Shown piece by piece: positions 29,310 through 39,275 of a stretch of 64,000 nucleotides of DNA; the first letter of the stretch is position 1; the number at the start of each line of letters is the position of its first letter. The stretch lies in the NCBI RefSeq assembly GCF_024158145.1, contig NZ_JAMYXM010000006.1, positions 1 through 64,000 of the forward strand, read 5' to 3'. The translations under genes and the position numbers were made by a program. The notes beneath the pieces were generated by a model, which saw only the letters and a list, made by a program, of their open reading frames with translations, had not been told where the DNA came from and did no database searches. The DNA is from Notoacmeibacter sp. MSK16QG-6. Lineage in GTDB: Bacteria; Pseudomonadota; Alphaproteobacteria; Rhizobiales; Rhizobiaceae.

Positions 29310-32230
29310 TCCGCAGCCTCGACAGAAGGCTTCCCGGCTGGTCGGCCGAGCAACGGGCGCAAATAATGGCCCGTATAGGAACGCTCTTCTTTCGCAATCT
29401 CCTCCGGCGTGCCCGATGCGACGAGTTCGCCTCCGCCAGTGCCGCCTTCCGGTCCGAGATCGAGAATGTAATCGGCGGTCTTGATGACCTCCAGATTATG
29501 CTCGATCACGACGACAGTGTTGCCTTGCTCGACCAGTTCGTGAAGCACGTCGAGAAGTTTGGCCACATCGGCGAAATGCAGACCCGTGGTCGGCTCATCG
29601 AGAATGTAGAGCGTCCGGCCCGTCGCCTTGCGGGAAAGTTCCTTGGAGAGCTTGATGCGCTGGGCCTCGCCGCCGGAGAGCGTGGTCGCCTGCTGGCCGA
29701 TCTTAACATAGCCGAGCCCGACCTTCTCAAGCGTCTCCAGCTTGTCGCGAACGGCAGGAACGGCCGAGAAGAATTCCACGCCTTCCTCGACTGTCATATC
29801 GAGCACATCGGCAATCGATTTGCCTTTGAAAGTGACTTCCAGCGTCTCACGATTGTAGCGTTTGCCGTCGCAGACATCACAAGTGACATAGACGTCTGGC
29901 AGGAAGTGCATCTCGATCTTGATGACCCCATCGCCTTGGCAGGCTTCGCAGCGCCCGCCCTTTACGTTGAACGAAAAGCGGCCTGGCTGATAGCCGCGCG
30001 CCTTTGATTCCGGCAGCGCCGCGAACCAGTCGCGGATCGGCGTGAACGCGCCGGTATAGGTCGCCGGGTTGGAGCGAGGCGTCCGCCCGATAGGCGATTG
30101 GTCGATATCGATCACCTTGTCGATGAATTCCAGCCCCTCGATCCGGTCGTGCGGGGCAGGGTGGTCACGGCTGCCCATCACCTTTCGGCTCGCCGCTTTG
30201 AACAGCGTTTCGATCAGGAAGGTCGACTTGCCGCCGCCGGATACGCCGGTGACGCAGGAAAAGGTGCCCAGCGGCAGTTCCGCTGTGACGTCCTGAAGGT
30301 TGTTACCCTTCGCACCGACGACCTTGAGCCGTCGCCCCTTTTGGCCCTTGCGCCGTTTCTTCGGCACCGCGATCTCCTGCGCGCCGGACAGATATTGGCC
30401 GGTAAGCGAATTGGGGTTCGCCATGATCTCCGCAGGAGTGCCCTTTGCGACAACTTCGCCCCCATGAACACCGGCATGAGGGCCGATATCGACAACATAA
30501 TCGGCGGTGCGGATGGCATCCTCGTCATGCTCCACCACAATCACGGTATTGCCGAGATCGCGCAGATGCTTGAGCGTGTCGAGCAGGCGGTCATTGTCGC
30601 GCTGGTGCAGGCCGATAGACGGCTCGTCGAGAACGTAGAGAACGCCGGTCAGACCGGAACCGATCTGACTGGCGAGGCGGATGCGCTGGCTCTCGCCGCC
30701 GGAGAGCGTGCCCGAATTGCGCGACAGCGTCAGATAATCGAGGCCGACATCGTTGAGAAACCGCAGACGCTCGCGAATTTCCTTCAGGATGCGATAGGCG
30801 ATCTCGCGGTCCTTCTCGTTCAACCGCTCGTCGAGGTCGGAGAACCAGGCATCGGCCGCCTTGATCGACTGCTCGGTGACTTCGCCGATATGCAGCCCGT
30901 CGACCTTTACCGCGAGCGCTTCCTGTTTCAGCCGATAGCCGCCACAGGTCGGGCAGGGGGTTGCCGCCATGTAGCGCTCGATCTCTTCACGCGACCAGGC
31001 GCTTTCGGTCTCCTTCCAGCGGCGCTGAAGGTTCGGAATGACGCCCTCGAAGGTCTTCGACGTCTTGTAGGATCGCATCCCGTCATCGTAGGTGAACGCC
31101 ACCTTGGTGCGGCCGGTACCGTAAAGGATCGCTTTTTTTGCCTCTGCGGACAAATCACGCCAGCGGTCGGATACGTCGAACCCGTAAGCCTTGCCGAGGC
31201 CGATCAACGTCTGAAGATAGTATGGGGAGGACGATCGCGACCACGGCGCAATAGCTCCCTCGCGCACCACGACATCCTTGTCCGGGATGACGAGATCCTC
31301 ATCGATGGCCTGCTGGTGGCCAATGCCGTCACAGCCCGGGCACGCGCCGGCGGGGTTGTTGAATGAGAACAGGCGCGGCTCGATTTCCGAAATCGTAAAG
31401 CCAGATACCGGACAGGCAAAATTCTCCGAGAACATGACGCGTTCATGCGTTTCGTTCTTGTTGCGATTGGCGCCGGCGGCAGCCAGTTTCTCGTCAGGCA
31501 GCGGCTTATCTGCAAACTCGGCGACTGCGAGCCCGTCTGCAAGCCGCAGCGCCGTCTCGATGGAATCCGCAAGACGGGGTCCGATATCGTCGCGAACCAC
31601 GAGTCGGTCGACAACAACATCGATATCGTGCTTGTATTTCTTGTCGAGCGCAGGGGCGTCGGCGATTTCGTAATATTCGCCATTCACCTTCACCCGCTGA
31701 AAGCCCTTGCGTTCAAGTTCGGCCAGTTCCTTGCGGTATTCGCCTTTTCTGCCGCGGACGATTGGCGCTAGCAGATAGAGTCGCGTGCCCTCGTCCAGCG
31801 CCAGAACACGATCGACCATCTGACTGACGGTCTGACTCTCGATCGGCAACCCTGTCGCGGGCGAATAGGGAACGCCGACCCGCGCGAACAGAAGACGCAT
31901 ATAGTCATAGATCTCGGTCACGGTGCCGACAGTCGAGCGCGGGTTCTTGCTGGTTGTTTTCTGCTCGATTGAAATGGCCGGCGACAACCCGTCGATCTGG
32001 TCGACATCCGGCTTTTGCATCATCTCGAGAAACTGCCGCGCATAGGCCGATAGCGACTCCACATAGCGCCGCTGACCCTCCGCATAGATCGTGTCGAAGG
32101 CCAGCGAACTCTTGCCGGAGCCGGACAGCCCCGTCATCACGATCAGACTGTCGCGCGGCAGGTCCAGATCGACATTTTTAAGATTGTGCTCGCGCGCACC
32201 GCGCACGGATATGAACTTGCTTTCGGCCAT
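29306..32230 (-). CDS. uvrA: Excinuclease ABC subunit A
   Basis: 974 residues, typical UvrA, the damage-sensing ATPase of nucleotide excision repair. The first ATPase has Walker A GLSGSGKS at 34-41 and signature [20 protein letters not shown]. The second has [10 protein letters not shown] and [17 protein letters not shown]. Cys pairs CPGC..., CPTCGG and CEACQGDG...[10 protein letters not shown] form the zinc modules. It is followed by the coupled DUF72 gene. I found no LexA box in the 155 bases upstream. Confidence 0.98.
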   Translation of the reverse strand: MAESKFISVRGAREHNLKNVDLDLPRDSLIVMTGLSGSGKSSLAFDTIYAEGQRRYVESLSAYARQFLEMMQKPDVDQIDGLSPAISIEQKTTSKNPRSTVGTVTEIYDYMRLLFARVGVPYSPATGLPIESQTVSQMVDRVLALDEGTRLYLLAPIVRGRKGEYRKELAELERKGFQRVKVNGEYYEIADAPALDKKYKHDIDVVVDRLVVRDDIGPRLADSIETALRLADGLAVAEFADKPLPDEKLAAAGANRNKNETHERVMFSENFACPVSGFTISEIEPRLFSFNNPAGACPGCDGIGHQQAIDEDLVIPDKDVVVREGAIAPWSRSSSPYYLQTLIGLGKAYGFDVSDRWRDLSAEAKKAILYGTGRTKVAFTYDDGMRSYKTSKTFEGVIPNLQRRWKETESAWSREEIERYMAATPCPTCGGYRLKQEALAVKVDGLHIGEVTEQSIKAADAWFSDLDERLNEKDREIAYRILKEIRERLRFLNDVGLDYLTLSRNSGTLSGGESQRIRLASQIGSGLTGVLYVLDEPSIGLHQRDNDRLLDTLKHLRDLGNTVIVVEHDEDAIRTADYVVDIGPHAGVHGGEVVAKGTPAEIMANPNSLTGQYLSGAQEIAVPKKRRKGQKGRRLKVVGAKGNNLQDVTAELPLGTFSCVTGVSGGGKSTFLIETLFKAASRKVMGSRDHPAPHDRIEGLEFIDKVIDIDQSPIGRTPRSNPATYTGAFTPIRDWFAALPESKARGYQPGRFSFNVKGGRCEACQGDGVIKIEMHFLPDVYVTCDVCDGKRYNRETLEVTFKGKSIADVLDMTVEEGVEFFSAVPAVRDKLETLEKVGLGYVKIGQQATTLSGGEAQRIKLSKELSRKATGRTLYILDEPTTGLHFADVAKLLDVLHELVEQGNTVVVIEHNLEVIKTADYILDLGPEGGTGGGELVASGTPEEIAKEERSYTGHYLRPLLGRPAGKPSVEAAE

Positions 32231-32385
32231 TCTAAGGATCGGTGCTTTCGGGAATTCTGTTTCCGCTGAAGGTAGGTATTCGATCGGCGATGTCGAGCGC
32301 TTTCAGGCTGCCATCCTGACATAGATTGGCGGGAGCAAGGCAGCGCCGACATTATTCGGCGCCGCCTGTTTTCAATGCGTGCCCT

Positions 32386-32820
32386 TTAGCGGCAGGGCCG
32401 GGCAACAAGCTTGCAGGTAAGTGGCCGGCCAGCACAGTTGAACGAAATCACCTTCGCCTTGCTGAAGTCGGAATAATCGGTGCCGTAAACCGGCTTGCCG
32501 CGGTTTCTGGGCAGAATATCCCGCCCTTCGATCGCTCGCGTCCACCGGCGCACAGCCCTTCGCTTGGCTCGTTCTTCGCGGGTAGAGCGCCGAACCGCGG
32601 CGGACCGGCCGTAAGCTTCAAAGGCCTCAGGTGCGCATTGAGGACGGCTGGAAGCGCTTCGTTCAGATTCCATGGCGGGGGTCTTCAACCGTAAATTGGG
32701 TTTGACGACCTGTTTGAGCGGCTCGGCGGTACTCTGTGCCGAGGCATCGATTACGGTCACAGCTGGCAAGGCCAAGGCTACGAATGCGATGATAGATAGA
32801 GTTCTCTTACGGGGGGACAT
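32386..32820 (-). CDS. Small secreted basic protein of unknown function
   Basis: 144 residues from ATG at 32820, preceded by AGGAG; longer in-frame starts lack a ribosome binding site. A signal peptide (cleavage near DASA-Q, residue 28) is followed by an Arg-rich region and a C-terminal module RRWTRAIEGRDIL...SFNCAGRPLTCKLVARPCR with three cysteines plus an earlier one (QCAPEAF). The Trp-Thr-Arg-Ala and Cys-rich end resembles periplasmic proteins common in rhizobia whose role is unknown. It lies between uvrA and ssb, which are more often direct divergent neighbours. Confidence 0.72.
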   Translation of the reverse strand: MSPRKRTLSIIAFVALALPAVTVIDASAQSTAEPLKQVVKPNLRLKTPAMESERSASSRPQCAPEAFEAYGRSAAVRRSTREERAKRRAVRRWTRAIEGRDILPRNRGKPVYGTDYSDFSKAKVISFNCAGRPLTCKLVARPCR

Positions 32821-33232
32821 GACAGGCTCCTCTTTGCTTGGGACACTGAGTGCTTCTCGATAAGAAAGTACGCTGGCCAACAGATTGCTAACCGCTCCAT
32901 TACAGCGTCCAATCGACGATCTAACCGTACGGAAGAACGAGTGAACACCCTTTGAGCGCGCCATTCACGAGGGGTTCAGAAAATGTGAACGCTATCGTGG
33001 CCCAAACTGCTTCAACCCATTGCTCCTTTTCCATCCAATCTGTCGCCCGGAGAAACTTTAGAGGCTCTCCCGATGATCCGCTTGACAGCATCGAGAACAT
33101 AATAGGAACATAGAATTGTTGATGAAGCCCTGTCAACCCGTGGCTAGGGGTGGTCTGACACGGAGGGAAGGGTATAGGGTCGCGCCAAATCGTCGTGCCC
33201 CATAGCGCGTCAATCATGCGGAAGGAAACATA
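32821..33232. other. 412-base divergent region upstream of ssb
   Basis: No convincing gene. It contains the SOS box and TTGACA -35 described separately, and an inverted repeat GTTCA-N7-TGAAC (32974-32990). The ribosome binding site of ssb (GGAAGGA) is at its right end. Confidence 0.6.
33081..33109 (+). promoter_or_regulatory. SOS (LexA) box overlapping a -35 element, upstream of ssb
   Basis: GAACATAATAGGAAC at 33095-33109 is a perfect GAAC-N7-GAAC direct repeat, the LexA site of alphaproteobacteria. CTTGACA at 33081-33087, an ideal -35, lies just upstream, and the box covers the spacer and the expected -10 position, so bound LexA would block polymerase. It is 124 bases before the ssb ATG. 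The -10 itself (GGAACA or AGGAAC) is poor. Confidence 0.75.
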
Positions 33233-33742
33233 ATGGCAGGCAGCGTCAATAAGGTCATTCTGGTAGGCAATCTCGGAGCCGACCCGGAAATACGATCTCT
33301 GAACAATGGCGGCAGGGTCGTGAATATGCGTATTGCGACATCGGAAAACTGGCGTGATCGCAATAGTGGCGAACGGCGCGAGCGAACCGAGTGGCACAAT
33401 GTTGTGATCTTTAACGAAAACCTCGCCAAGGTCGCCGAACAATATCTCAAAAAAGGCGCCAAGGTTTACATCGAAGGACAGTTGCAGACCCGCAAATGGC
33501 AGGACCAGAATGGCAATGACCGCTATTCTACCGAGGTGGTTCTGCAGAATTTCCGCGGGGAGCTGCAGATGCTCGATAGCCGAGGTGAAGGTGGCGGCGG
33601 CGGTCGCGATATGAGCCGTAGCGGCGGGTCCGATTTCGGCTCCAGCCGTGCCGGCGATGATTATGGCGGCGGTGGAGACCGGGGTGGCGGCTCGGGAGGC
33701 GGCGGCAACTATTCCGACATGGACGACGATATACCGTTCTAG
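33233..33742 (+). CDS. ssb: Single-stranded DNA-binding protein
   Basis: 169 residues. An OB-fold (1-110) begins [21 protein letters not shown] and has [45 protein letters not shown] Gly-rich linker leads to the acidic tip DMDDDIPF, which recruits repair and replication partners. It coats ssDNA in replication, recombination and repair. The SOS box upstream suggests damage induction. Confidence 0.98.
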   Translation: MAGSVNKVILVGNLGADPEIRSLNNGGRVVNMRIATSENWRDRNSGERRERTEWHNVVIFNENLAKVAEQYLKKGAKVYIEGQLQTRKWQDQNGNDRYSTEVVLQNFRGELQMLDSRGEGGGGGRDMSRSGGSDFGSSRAGDDYGGGGDRGGGSGGGGNYSDMDDDIPF

Positions 33743-33778
33743 GCCGATCGGCGGCTCCGCCGGAGAGGAGAATGGATA

Positions 33779-34153
33779 ATGATCAGAGCCGCGGTCGCTG
33801 TGTGTTGTCTTTTTACCGGAGCCGTTTCCGCCGCCCTGGCGGGCGATGTCGAGATCATCGATGTTCGTTACGAGCGAAACGAAGTGGGCCGCTACACGTT
33901 TCATGTCGCGCTTCGCCATAAGGACGAGGGTTGGGATCACTATGCCGATAAATGGCAGGTCTTGAGCCCGGAAGGAGAGGTGCTTGGCGAACGAGTTCTC
34001 CTTCACCCGCACGTTAATGAGCAGCCTTTCACCCGCAGTCTGTCGGAGGTTGCGATCCCGTCAGACGTGAGAGAAGTCGTTATTCGCGCACACGACCCTG
34101 TCCATGGCTGGAGCGATGACGAACGCCGCGTGCTTCTGGAGACGAACCGCTGA
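33779..34153 (+). CDS. Small secreted protein, conserved, function unknown
   Basis: 124 residues. A signal peptide (cleavage near ALA-GD, residue 21) precedes a ~100-residue, mostly beta domain with YTFHVALRHKDEGWDHYADKWQVLSPEGEVLGERVLLHPHVNEQPFTRSL and VVIRAHDPVHGWSDDERRV. The Trp/His-rich pattern GWDHYADKW...HVNEQPFTRS recurs in uncharacterised rhizobial proteins. It follows ssb by 36 bases containing a CGGCGG/CCGCCG repeat, and may share its message. Confidence 0.75.
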   Translation: MIRAAVAVCCLFTGAVSAALAGDVEIIDVRYERNEVGRYTFHVALRHKDEGWDHYADKWQVLSPEGEVLGERVLLHPHVNEQPFTRSLSEVAIPSDVREVVIRAHDPVHGWSDDERRVLLETNR

Positions 34154-34179
34154 CCCCCGCATAGGTTTAGCCGGACATG

Positions 34180-34806
34180 TCAGCCATTGATAAGCCCTCT
34201 GATCCCATCGGCCATGAATTGCACGGCCAGGGCAGAAAGAATGACGCCGAGTAACCGTGTAAGCACGGACCGTCCCGTCTCACCGAGATAGACGTCTATC
34301 CGGTCTGCGATACGGAAGAAAATATAGCAGAGCGCCACGACGAAGACGACAATCGCGATCAGGACAAGACGTTCCGACGGGCTGGGAAAACGTTCTGAGA
34401 GCAAAATCGTCGCGGATATGGCGCCAGGCCCCGCGATAAGTGGAATAGCCAGCGGAAAGACTGCCAGATTGGCCAGTTCCGTTCGGCTTCTGGCCTGTTT
34501 CACATTGCTCGATTTGCGGTCTTCCCGTTTGCCGAAGATCATTTCGAAGGCGATCCAGAACAGCAGAAGCCCACCTGCCACCCGGAACGCCGGCAAGGTG
34601 ATCCCAAACAGGTTCAGTATAAGCGGCCCGGCCACGGTAAAGAGCAGCAGGATGCCAAGCCCGGTCAGCGCCCCCCGCATGGCGACATGGTTCCGTTCGC
34701 TGCGGTCCATGCCTGAGGTGAGCGCAAGAAAGAGCGGCGCCAGCCCGATCGGATCGATTGTGACGAACAGCGTGGCGAAAGGTTCTAGCAGTCGATCTGG
34801 TTCCAC
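34180..34806 (-). CDS. MarC/UPF0056 family integral membrane protein
   Basis: 208 residues from a GTG start, with six hydrophobic segments. The family motifs are FVTIDPIGLAPLFLALTSGM near 13-32 and FPLAIPLIAGPGAISATILL near 117-136. The name MarC comes from its position near mar in E. coli, but it has no proven role in drug resistance. It is divergent from gyrA and convergent with the secreted-protein gene. Confidence 0.92.
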   Translation of the reverse strand: MEPDRLLEPFATLFVTIDPIGLAPLFLALTSGMDRSERNHVAMRGALTGLGILLLFTVAGPLILNLFGITLPAFRVAGGLLLFWIAFEMIFGKREDRKSSNVKQARSRTELANLAVFPLAIPLIAGPGAISATILLSERFPSPSERLVLIAIVVFVVALCYIFFRIADRIDVYLGETGRSVLTRLLGVILSALAVQFMADGIRGLING

Positions 34807-34925
34807 GGCCGAAATCCTTCAAAAGCTCTGGATAGTGGCGTCTCGCCAGTCCATGACACGCGCAATCGGCGGCGAGAACCCCTATATAGAAGACAAGTGA
34901 TTCTAAGCGGGAAACGTATTCACAC

Positions 34926-37751
34926 GTGACTGACCAGACCATACCGCCAGGCGGCTCTGACGGCGAAGGCTTCGAGCCCATCTCGATCATCGAGGAGATG
35001 CAGCGCTCCTATCTCGACTACGCCATGAGCGTGATCGTCAGCCGTGCGTTGCCGGATGTCCGAGATGGCCTCAAACCCGTGCATCGCCGTATTCTGTATG
35101 CGATGAACGAGAGCGGTTATCACTGGAACCGCAAATACGTGAAATCGTCGCGTATCGTCGGTGACGTGATGGGTAAATATCACCCCCATGGCGACGCGGC
35201 GATTTACGATTCCATGGTGCGCATGGCGCAGGACTGGAGCCTGCGTGATCCGTTGATCGACGGGCAGGGCAATTTCGGTTCGATCGACAACGATCCGCCG
35301 GCGGCGATGCGTTATACCGAAAGCCGCTTGGCCAAGCTTGCTCACGAGCTTCTGGAAGATATCGACAAGGACACCGTCGATTTTCAGGACAATTACGATG
35401 GTTCGGAAAGCGAGCCGAAGGTACTGCCGGCGCGGTTTCCCAACCTTCTCGTCAATGGCTCCGGCGGTATTGCGGTCGGTATGGCGACCAATATCCCGCC
35501 GCACAATCTCGGCGAACTGGTCGATGGATGCGTCGCGCTGATCGACGATCCCGCCATCGATATCGAACGGCTGACCGAGATCATCCCCGGACCCGATTTT
35601 CCGACCGGCGGCCTGATCCTCGGACGCGCCGGCATCCGCTCGGCCTATGAGAGCGGACGCGGCTCCATTCCAATGCGCGGCCGCGCCACGATCGAGCAGT
35701 TGCGTGGCGATCGCGAGTGTATCGCCATCACCGAAATGCCCTATCAGGTGAACAAGGCGGGCATGATCGAAAAGATGGCCGAACTCGTGCGCGACAAGCG
35801 CATTGAGGGTATTTCGGATATTCGCGACGAAAGCGACCGCTCCGGCTATCGCGTCGTCGTGGAGCTAAAGCGCGATGCGTCAGCGGATGTCGTGCTGAAC
35901 CAGCTTTACCGTTTCACGCCGCTCCAGACGTCCTTCGGCGCCAATATGGTCGCACTGAACGGCGGCAAACCGGAGCAGATGAACCTGCTCGACATGCTGC
36001 GCGCCTTCGTCGCGTTCCGCGAGGAAGTTGTCACGCGGCGCACGAAGTTCCTGCTCAACAAAGCGCGCGACCGGGCTCATGTACTGGTTGGTCTCGCTAT
36101 CGCTGTGGCCAATATCGATGAGGTGATCGCCCTTATCCGTAACGCGCCGAACCCACAAATCGCGCGCGAACAGCTGATGGAGCGTCACTGGCCTGCGAAG
36201 GACGTCGCGCCGCTGATCGAACTGATCGACGATCCGCGTCACAAGCTCAATGATGACGGGACCTATAATCTTTCCGAAGAGCAGGCCCGCGCCATTCTCG
36301 AGCTGCGCCTTCAGCGACTGACGGCGCTCGGCCGTGACGAAATCGCCGATGAACTGGAAACAATCGCTACCGAAATTCGTGATTATCTCGACATCCTGTC
36401 GTCCCGCGCACGCGTTCAGCAGATCATCAAGGATGAACTGCATGCTGTGAAGGAGGAGTTCGGTACGCCGCGCCGGACGGAAATCTGCGATTACGTCGCC
36501 GACATGGACGACGAAGATCTGATCGCCCGCGAAGACATGGTCGTGACGGTTAGCCATTCCGGCTACATCAAGCGCGTCCCTCTATCGATCTATCGTGCGC
36601 AGCGCCGTGGCGGCAAGGGCCGCTCGGGCATGTCGACGAAGGACGAGGATTTCGTAACCCGCCTTTTTGTCGCCAATACGCATACACCCGTCCTGTTCTT
36701 TTCGTCCCGCGGTATTGTTTACAAGGAAAAGGTCTGGCGCTTGCCGGTCGGTACGCCTCAATCGCGCGGAAAGTTCCTGCGCAACATGCTGCCTTTGCAG
36801 GACAATGAGCGGATTACCTCGATCATGCCATTGCCTGAGGACGAAGAGAGTTGGGGCGAACTCGACGTCATGTTCGCAACGACGCGCGGGACGGTTCGCC
36901 GTAACAAGCTGTCGGATTTCGTTCAGGTCAACCGGAATGGCAAGATCGCCATGAAGTTCGATGAGGGCGACGACACCGAAATCCTGGCGGTCGAAACCTG
37001 TACCGACACGGATGACGTTATGATGACGACGGCAGGCGGGCAGTGTATCCGTTTCCGTGTCGGGGATGTGCGCGTCTTTGGCGGACGGTCTAGCCAAGGT
37101 GTCCGCGGCATCAATCTGGCGGCGGATGACACTGTTATCTCCATGGCCATCCTTTCGGGCACCGATGCGTCTGGCGACGAGCGGGCTGCTTACTTACGCC
37201 AGTCGATGGCGGAACGGCGGCTGGGCGATGCCGAGGACATGGAAACGACAACGGACGATGAGGTCGTTTCGGACGATTTCGTACTGGATGCGGATCGCTA
37301 TCGTGAAATGGCGGATCGGGAGCAGTGGGTGCTTACGATTTCCAGCCGCGGCTTCGGAAAACTGTCCTCTTCACACGATTTTCGTGTGACGGGCCGTGGC
37401 GGCAAGGGAATCCGCGCCACGGCCGCTGGTCGCGAAAAGGAAATCGGTAAACTGGTCGCGTGCTTCCCGATCGAAACCGCCGATCAGATTATGCTCGTGA
37501 CCAATGGCGGTCAGGTCATACGCGTGCCGGTCAGCGGTATTCGGCTTGCTGGTCGCGCGACCAAGGGTGTGACCATCTTCCGCACATCGGAGGAAGAGAA
37601 GGTCGTATCGGTAGAGCGCATCCCGGAGCCGGAAGAGGAAGAGGCGGTTGACGACACCATCGTTTCGTCCGACGTGGATGAAGTGTCACCACCCAACCCA
37701 ACAGCTACAGCTTCGGTCGACCAATCGGATCCGGACGACCAGACCGAATGA
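34926..37751 (+). CDS. gyrA: DNA gyrase subunit A
   Basis: 941 residues from a GTG start ([10 protein letters not shown]). Gyrase introduces negative supercoils; the cleavage tyrosine is Tyr130 in AAMRYTESR. The quinolone region reads [11 protein letters not shown], giving Ala91 where E. coli has Ser83, and Asp95 for Asp87. The GyrA box QRRGGKGR opens the C-terminal wrapping domain. That domain holds a ~60-residue acidic insertion (about 750-800, with [21 protein letters not shown]), seen in other alphaproteobacterial GyrA. The C-terminal tail is acidic. Confidence 0.98.
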   Translation: MTDQTIPPGGSDGEGFEPISIIEEMQRSYLDYAMSVIVSRALPDVRDGLKPVHRRILYAMNESGYHWNRKYVKSSRIVGDVMGKYHPHGDAAIYDSMVRMAQDWSLRDPLIDGQGNFGSIDNDPPAAMRYTESRLAKLAHELLEDIDKDTVDFQDNYDGSESEPKVLPARFPNLLVNGSGGIAVGMATNIPPHNLGELVDGCVALIDDPAIDIERLTEIIPGPDFPTGGLILGRAGIRSAYESGRGSIPMRGRATIEQLRGDRECIAITEMPYQVNKAGMIEKMAELVRDKRIEGISDIRDESDRSGYRVVVELKRDASADVVLNQLYRFTPLQTSFGANMVALNGGKPEQMNLLDMLRAFVAFREEVVTRRTKFLLNKARDRAHVLVGLAIAVANIDEVIALIRNAPNPQIAREQLMERHWPAKDVAPLIELIDDPRHKLNDDGTYNLSEEQARAILELRLQRLTALGRDEIADELETIATEIRDYLDILSSRARVQQIIKDELHAVKEEFGTPRRTEICDYVADMDDEDLIAREDMVVTVSHSGYIKRVPLSIYRAQRRGGKGRSGMSTKDEDFVTRLFVANTHTPVLFFSSRGIVYKEKVWRLPVGTPQSRGKFLRNMLPLQDNERITSIMPLPEDEESWGELDVMFATTRGTVRRNKLSDFVQVNRNGKIAMKFDEGDDTEILAVETCTDTDDVMMTTAGGQCIRFRVGDVRVFGGRSSQGVRGINLAADDTVISMAILSGTDASGDERAAYLRQSMAERRLGDAEDMETTTDDEVVSDDFVLDADRYREMADREQWVLTISSRGFGKLSSSHDFRVTGRGGKGIRATAAGREKEIGKLVACFPIETADQIMLVTNGGQVIRVPVSGIRLAGRATKGVTIFRTSEEEKVVSVERIPEPEEEEAVDDTIVSSDVDEVSPPNPTATASVDQSDPDDQTE

Positions 37752-37775
37752 GCTTTGATTAAATGTCAAAAAATT

Positions 37776-37806
37776 GGGGCCCGCCATTCTCATGGCGGGC
37801 CCCTTT
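37776..37806. terminator. Terminator shared by gyrA and the small minus-strand gene
   Basis: GGGGCCCGCCAT (37776-37787), loop TCTC, ATGGCGGGCCCC (37792-37803): a 12-bp perfect stem. On the plus strand only TTTGATCTT follows; on the minus strand AATTTTTTG follows. It thus terminates better in the minus direction, which supports transcription of the small gene on that strand. Confidence 0.88.
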
Positions 37807-37870
37807 GATCTTGGGCCGAAATAGACCCTCTCAAAATATCAGTCGGTAATGGAAATACTTCCCGTAAGGA

Positions 37871-38014
37871 TCAAATACGCCGAACCTTGCCGAATGGCGT
37901 GGATCGGATACGCAATTCCACACTCCGACGCTTTTCGGATTCCTGATGCGCCGTTACCAAAGTGGCGATCATCATGGCAATCATCATTGTCAGAGCGAGC
38001 ATCAAAATAAGCAT
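37871..38014 (-). CDS. Probable 47-residue membrane protein
   Basis: The frame reads MLILMLALTMMIAMMIATLV then THQ-like AHQESEKRRSVELRIRSTPFGKVRRI: one hydrophobic helix (1-20) and a basic cytoplasmic tail. A strong ribosome binding site AAGGAG lies 8 bases before the ATG, and a terminator with a T-run on this strand lies ~65 bases after the stop. No family recognised. The combination of start signal, membrane helix and terminator makes it likely a real gene. Confidence 0.6.
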   Translation of the reverse strand: MLILMLALTMMIAMMIATLVTAHQESEKRRSVELRIRSTPFGKVRRI

Positions 38015-38155
38015 GGTTGTTTCTCCTTGCGATTTTGAAACGGCGGAGGCGAAGAAAAGTTGCACTTTTTCTTATGAACCGTGTTTGAACGGCATATTCA
38101 CTGTTGGGATAGGCGCGTGGTTGCTCCACACGGCGGACGCTTCTACAAGACCGTC

Positions 38156-38644
38156 ATGACCCAGCGAACGGCAATCTTTCCCGGAAGTTTCGACCCGATT
38201 ACCAACGGCCATATTGATTTGATCAGTCGCGCCTTGACGCTGTGCGATCGTCTCGTCGTGGCAATCGGTATCCATCCATCGAAAAAACCGCTTTTCACTT
38301 TTGAAGAGCGGCGGGAACTTATTCTCGAAAGCTCCGCCGAGCGCTTTGAAAAAGAGCGTATCGAGGTGACGCCGTTCGAGGGGCTTGTCGTCGACGCCGC
38401 AAACAAGGTGGGCGCAACCATTCTCATAAGGGGACTGCGCAACGGCTCCGACCTCGACTACGAAATGCCGATGGCCGGCATGAACGGCGTCATGGCGGCG
38501 GACGTGCAGACGGTTTTTCTACCTCCATCCCCTGACGTGGCGTTTATTACCGCTACATTGGTCCGGCAGATCGCAGCCATGGATGGCGATGTGACGCCAT
38601 TTGTGCCGCCGCAAGTCGTGGCAGCGCTGCGCAACAAATTCTGA
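38156..38644 (+). CDS. coaD: Phosphopantetheine adenylyltransferase
   Basis: 162 residues from ATG at 38156 ([19 protein letters not shown]). It converts 4'-phosphopantetheine and ATP to dephospho-CoA. The nucleotidyltransferase motif TNGH is at 16-19 and the second motif [20 protein letters not shown] is near 136-155. A longer in-frame start at 38081 lacks support. ppiA follows after 15 bases. Confidence 0.96.
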   Translation: MTQRTAIFPGSFDPITNGHIDLISRALTLCDRLVVAIGIHPSKKPLFTFEERRELILESSAERFEKERIEVTPFEGLVVDAANKVGATILIRGLRNGSDLDYEMPMAGMNGVMAADVQTVFLPPSPDVAFITATLVRQIAAMDGDVTPFVPPQVVAALRNKF

Positions 38645-38659
38645 TCGACGAGGCTATCT

Positions 38660-39235
38660 ATGAAAAATACCGCGACCGGCCTGATGGCAGGCCTTTCTTT
38701 GTTTCTGCTTGCATCGACCGCCTACGGAGTGGAACCCGACGATACGCTGGTACTGACATTGCCGGCCGGTGAGGTCAGCATCGCACTGCGTTCGGACATT
38801 GCACCGAAACACGTCGAGCGGATCAGACAACTCGTCTGTGGCGGCGAATACGACAATGTTGCTTTTCACCGAGTGATCGATGGCTTTATGGCGCAGACGG
38901 GCGATGTGCAGTTCGGCGACATGGAGGATGGTTACGTGGCTGGCAGGGCCGGTACTGGCGGCTCGAACCTTCCGGACTTGCCTGCCGAATTTTCTGATGC
39001 GCCTTTTGAGCGCGGCACGGTCGGTATGGCTCGCGCGGCAAGCCCGGATTCCGCCAATAGCCAGTTCTTTATCATGTTTCAGGAAGGGTCTTTCCTGAAT
39101 GGCGACTACACCGTCGTTGGCGAAGTGGAGAGCGGCATGGATGCCGTTGACGCACTTGCCAAAGGGGACGGTCCGAACGGCTCTGTATCGTCGCCCGACA
39201 GAATTGAAAAAGCGACGCTCGCAGCCGGTTGCTGA
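38660..39235 (+). CDS. ppiA: Exported peptidyl-prolyl cis-trans isomerase, cyclophilin type
   Basis: 191 residues. A signal peptide (cleavage near AYG-VE, residue 23) targets the periplasm. The cyclophilin core has VAFHRVIDGFMAQTGD, with the catalytic Arg, and SPDSANSQFFIMF. GACGAGG precedes the ATG. It stands next to a cytoplasmic paralogue of the same family, an arrangement known in rhizobia. Confidence 0.93.
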   Translation: MKNTATGLMAGLSLFLLASTAYGVEPDDTLVLTLPAGEVSIALRSDIAPKHVERIRQLVCGGEYDNVAFHRVIDGFMAQTGDVQFGDMEDGYVAGRAGTGGSNLPDLPAEFSDAPFERGTVGMARAASPDSANSQFFIMFQEGSFLNGDYTVVGEVESGMDAVDALAKGDGPNGSVSSPDRIEKATLAAGC

Positions 39236-39275
39236 CAACCGAATTTCGAACAGAAATAAAGAAGGAAATGACTGA

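Noticed and set aside
30098-31366. 422-codon open frame antisense to uvrA
   Set aside because: Lies wholly within uvrA, has no start signal, and is the typical shadow of a GC-rich ATPase gene.
32921-34012. 363-codon minus-strand frame across ssb and its neighbour
   Set aside because: Antisense to ssb and the secreted-protein gene, no ribosome binding site, and low-complexity Ala/Ile-rich content derived from the ssb Gly-rich linker.
37839-38129. 96-codon minus-strand frame overlapping the small membrane protein
   Set aside because: It is in another frame from the well-started 47-codon gene, has no ribosome binding site and a composition unlike a protein.
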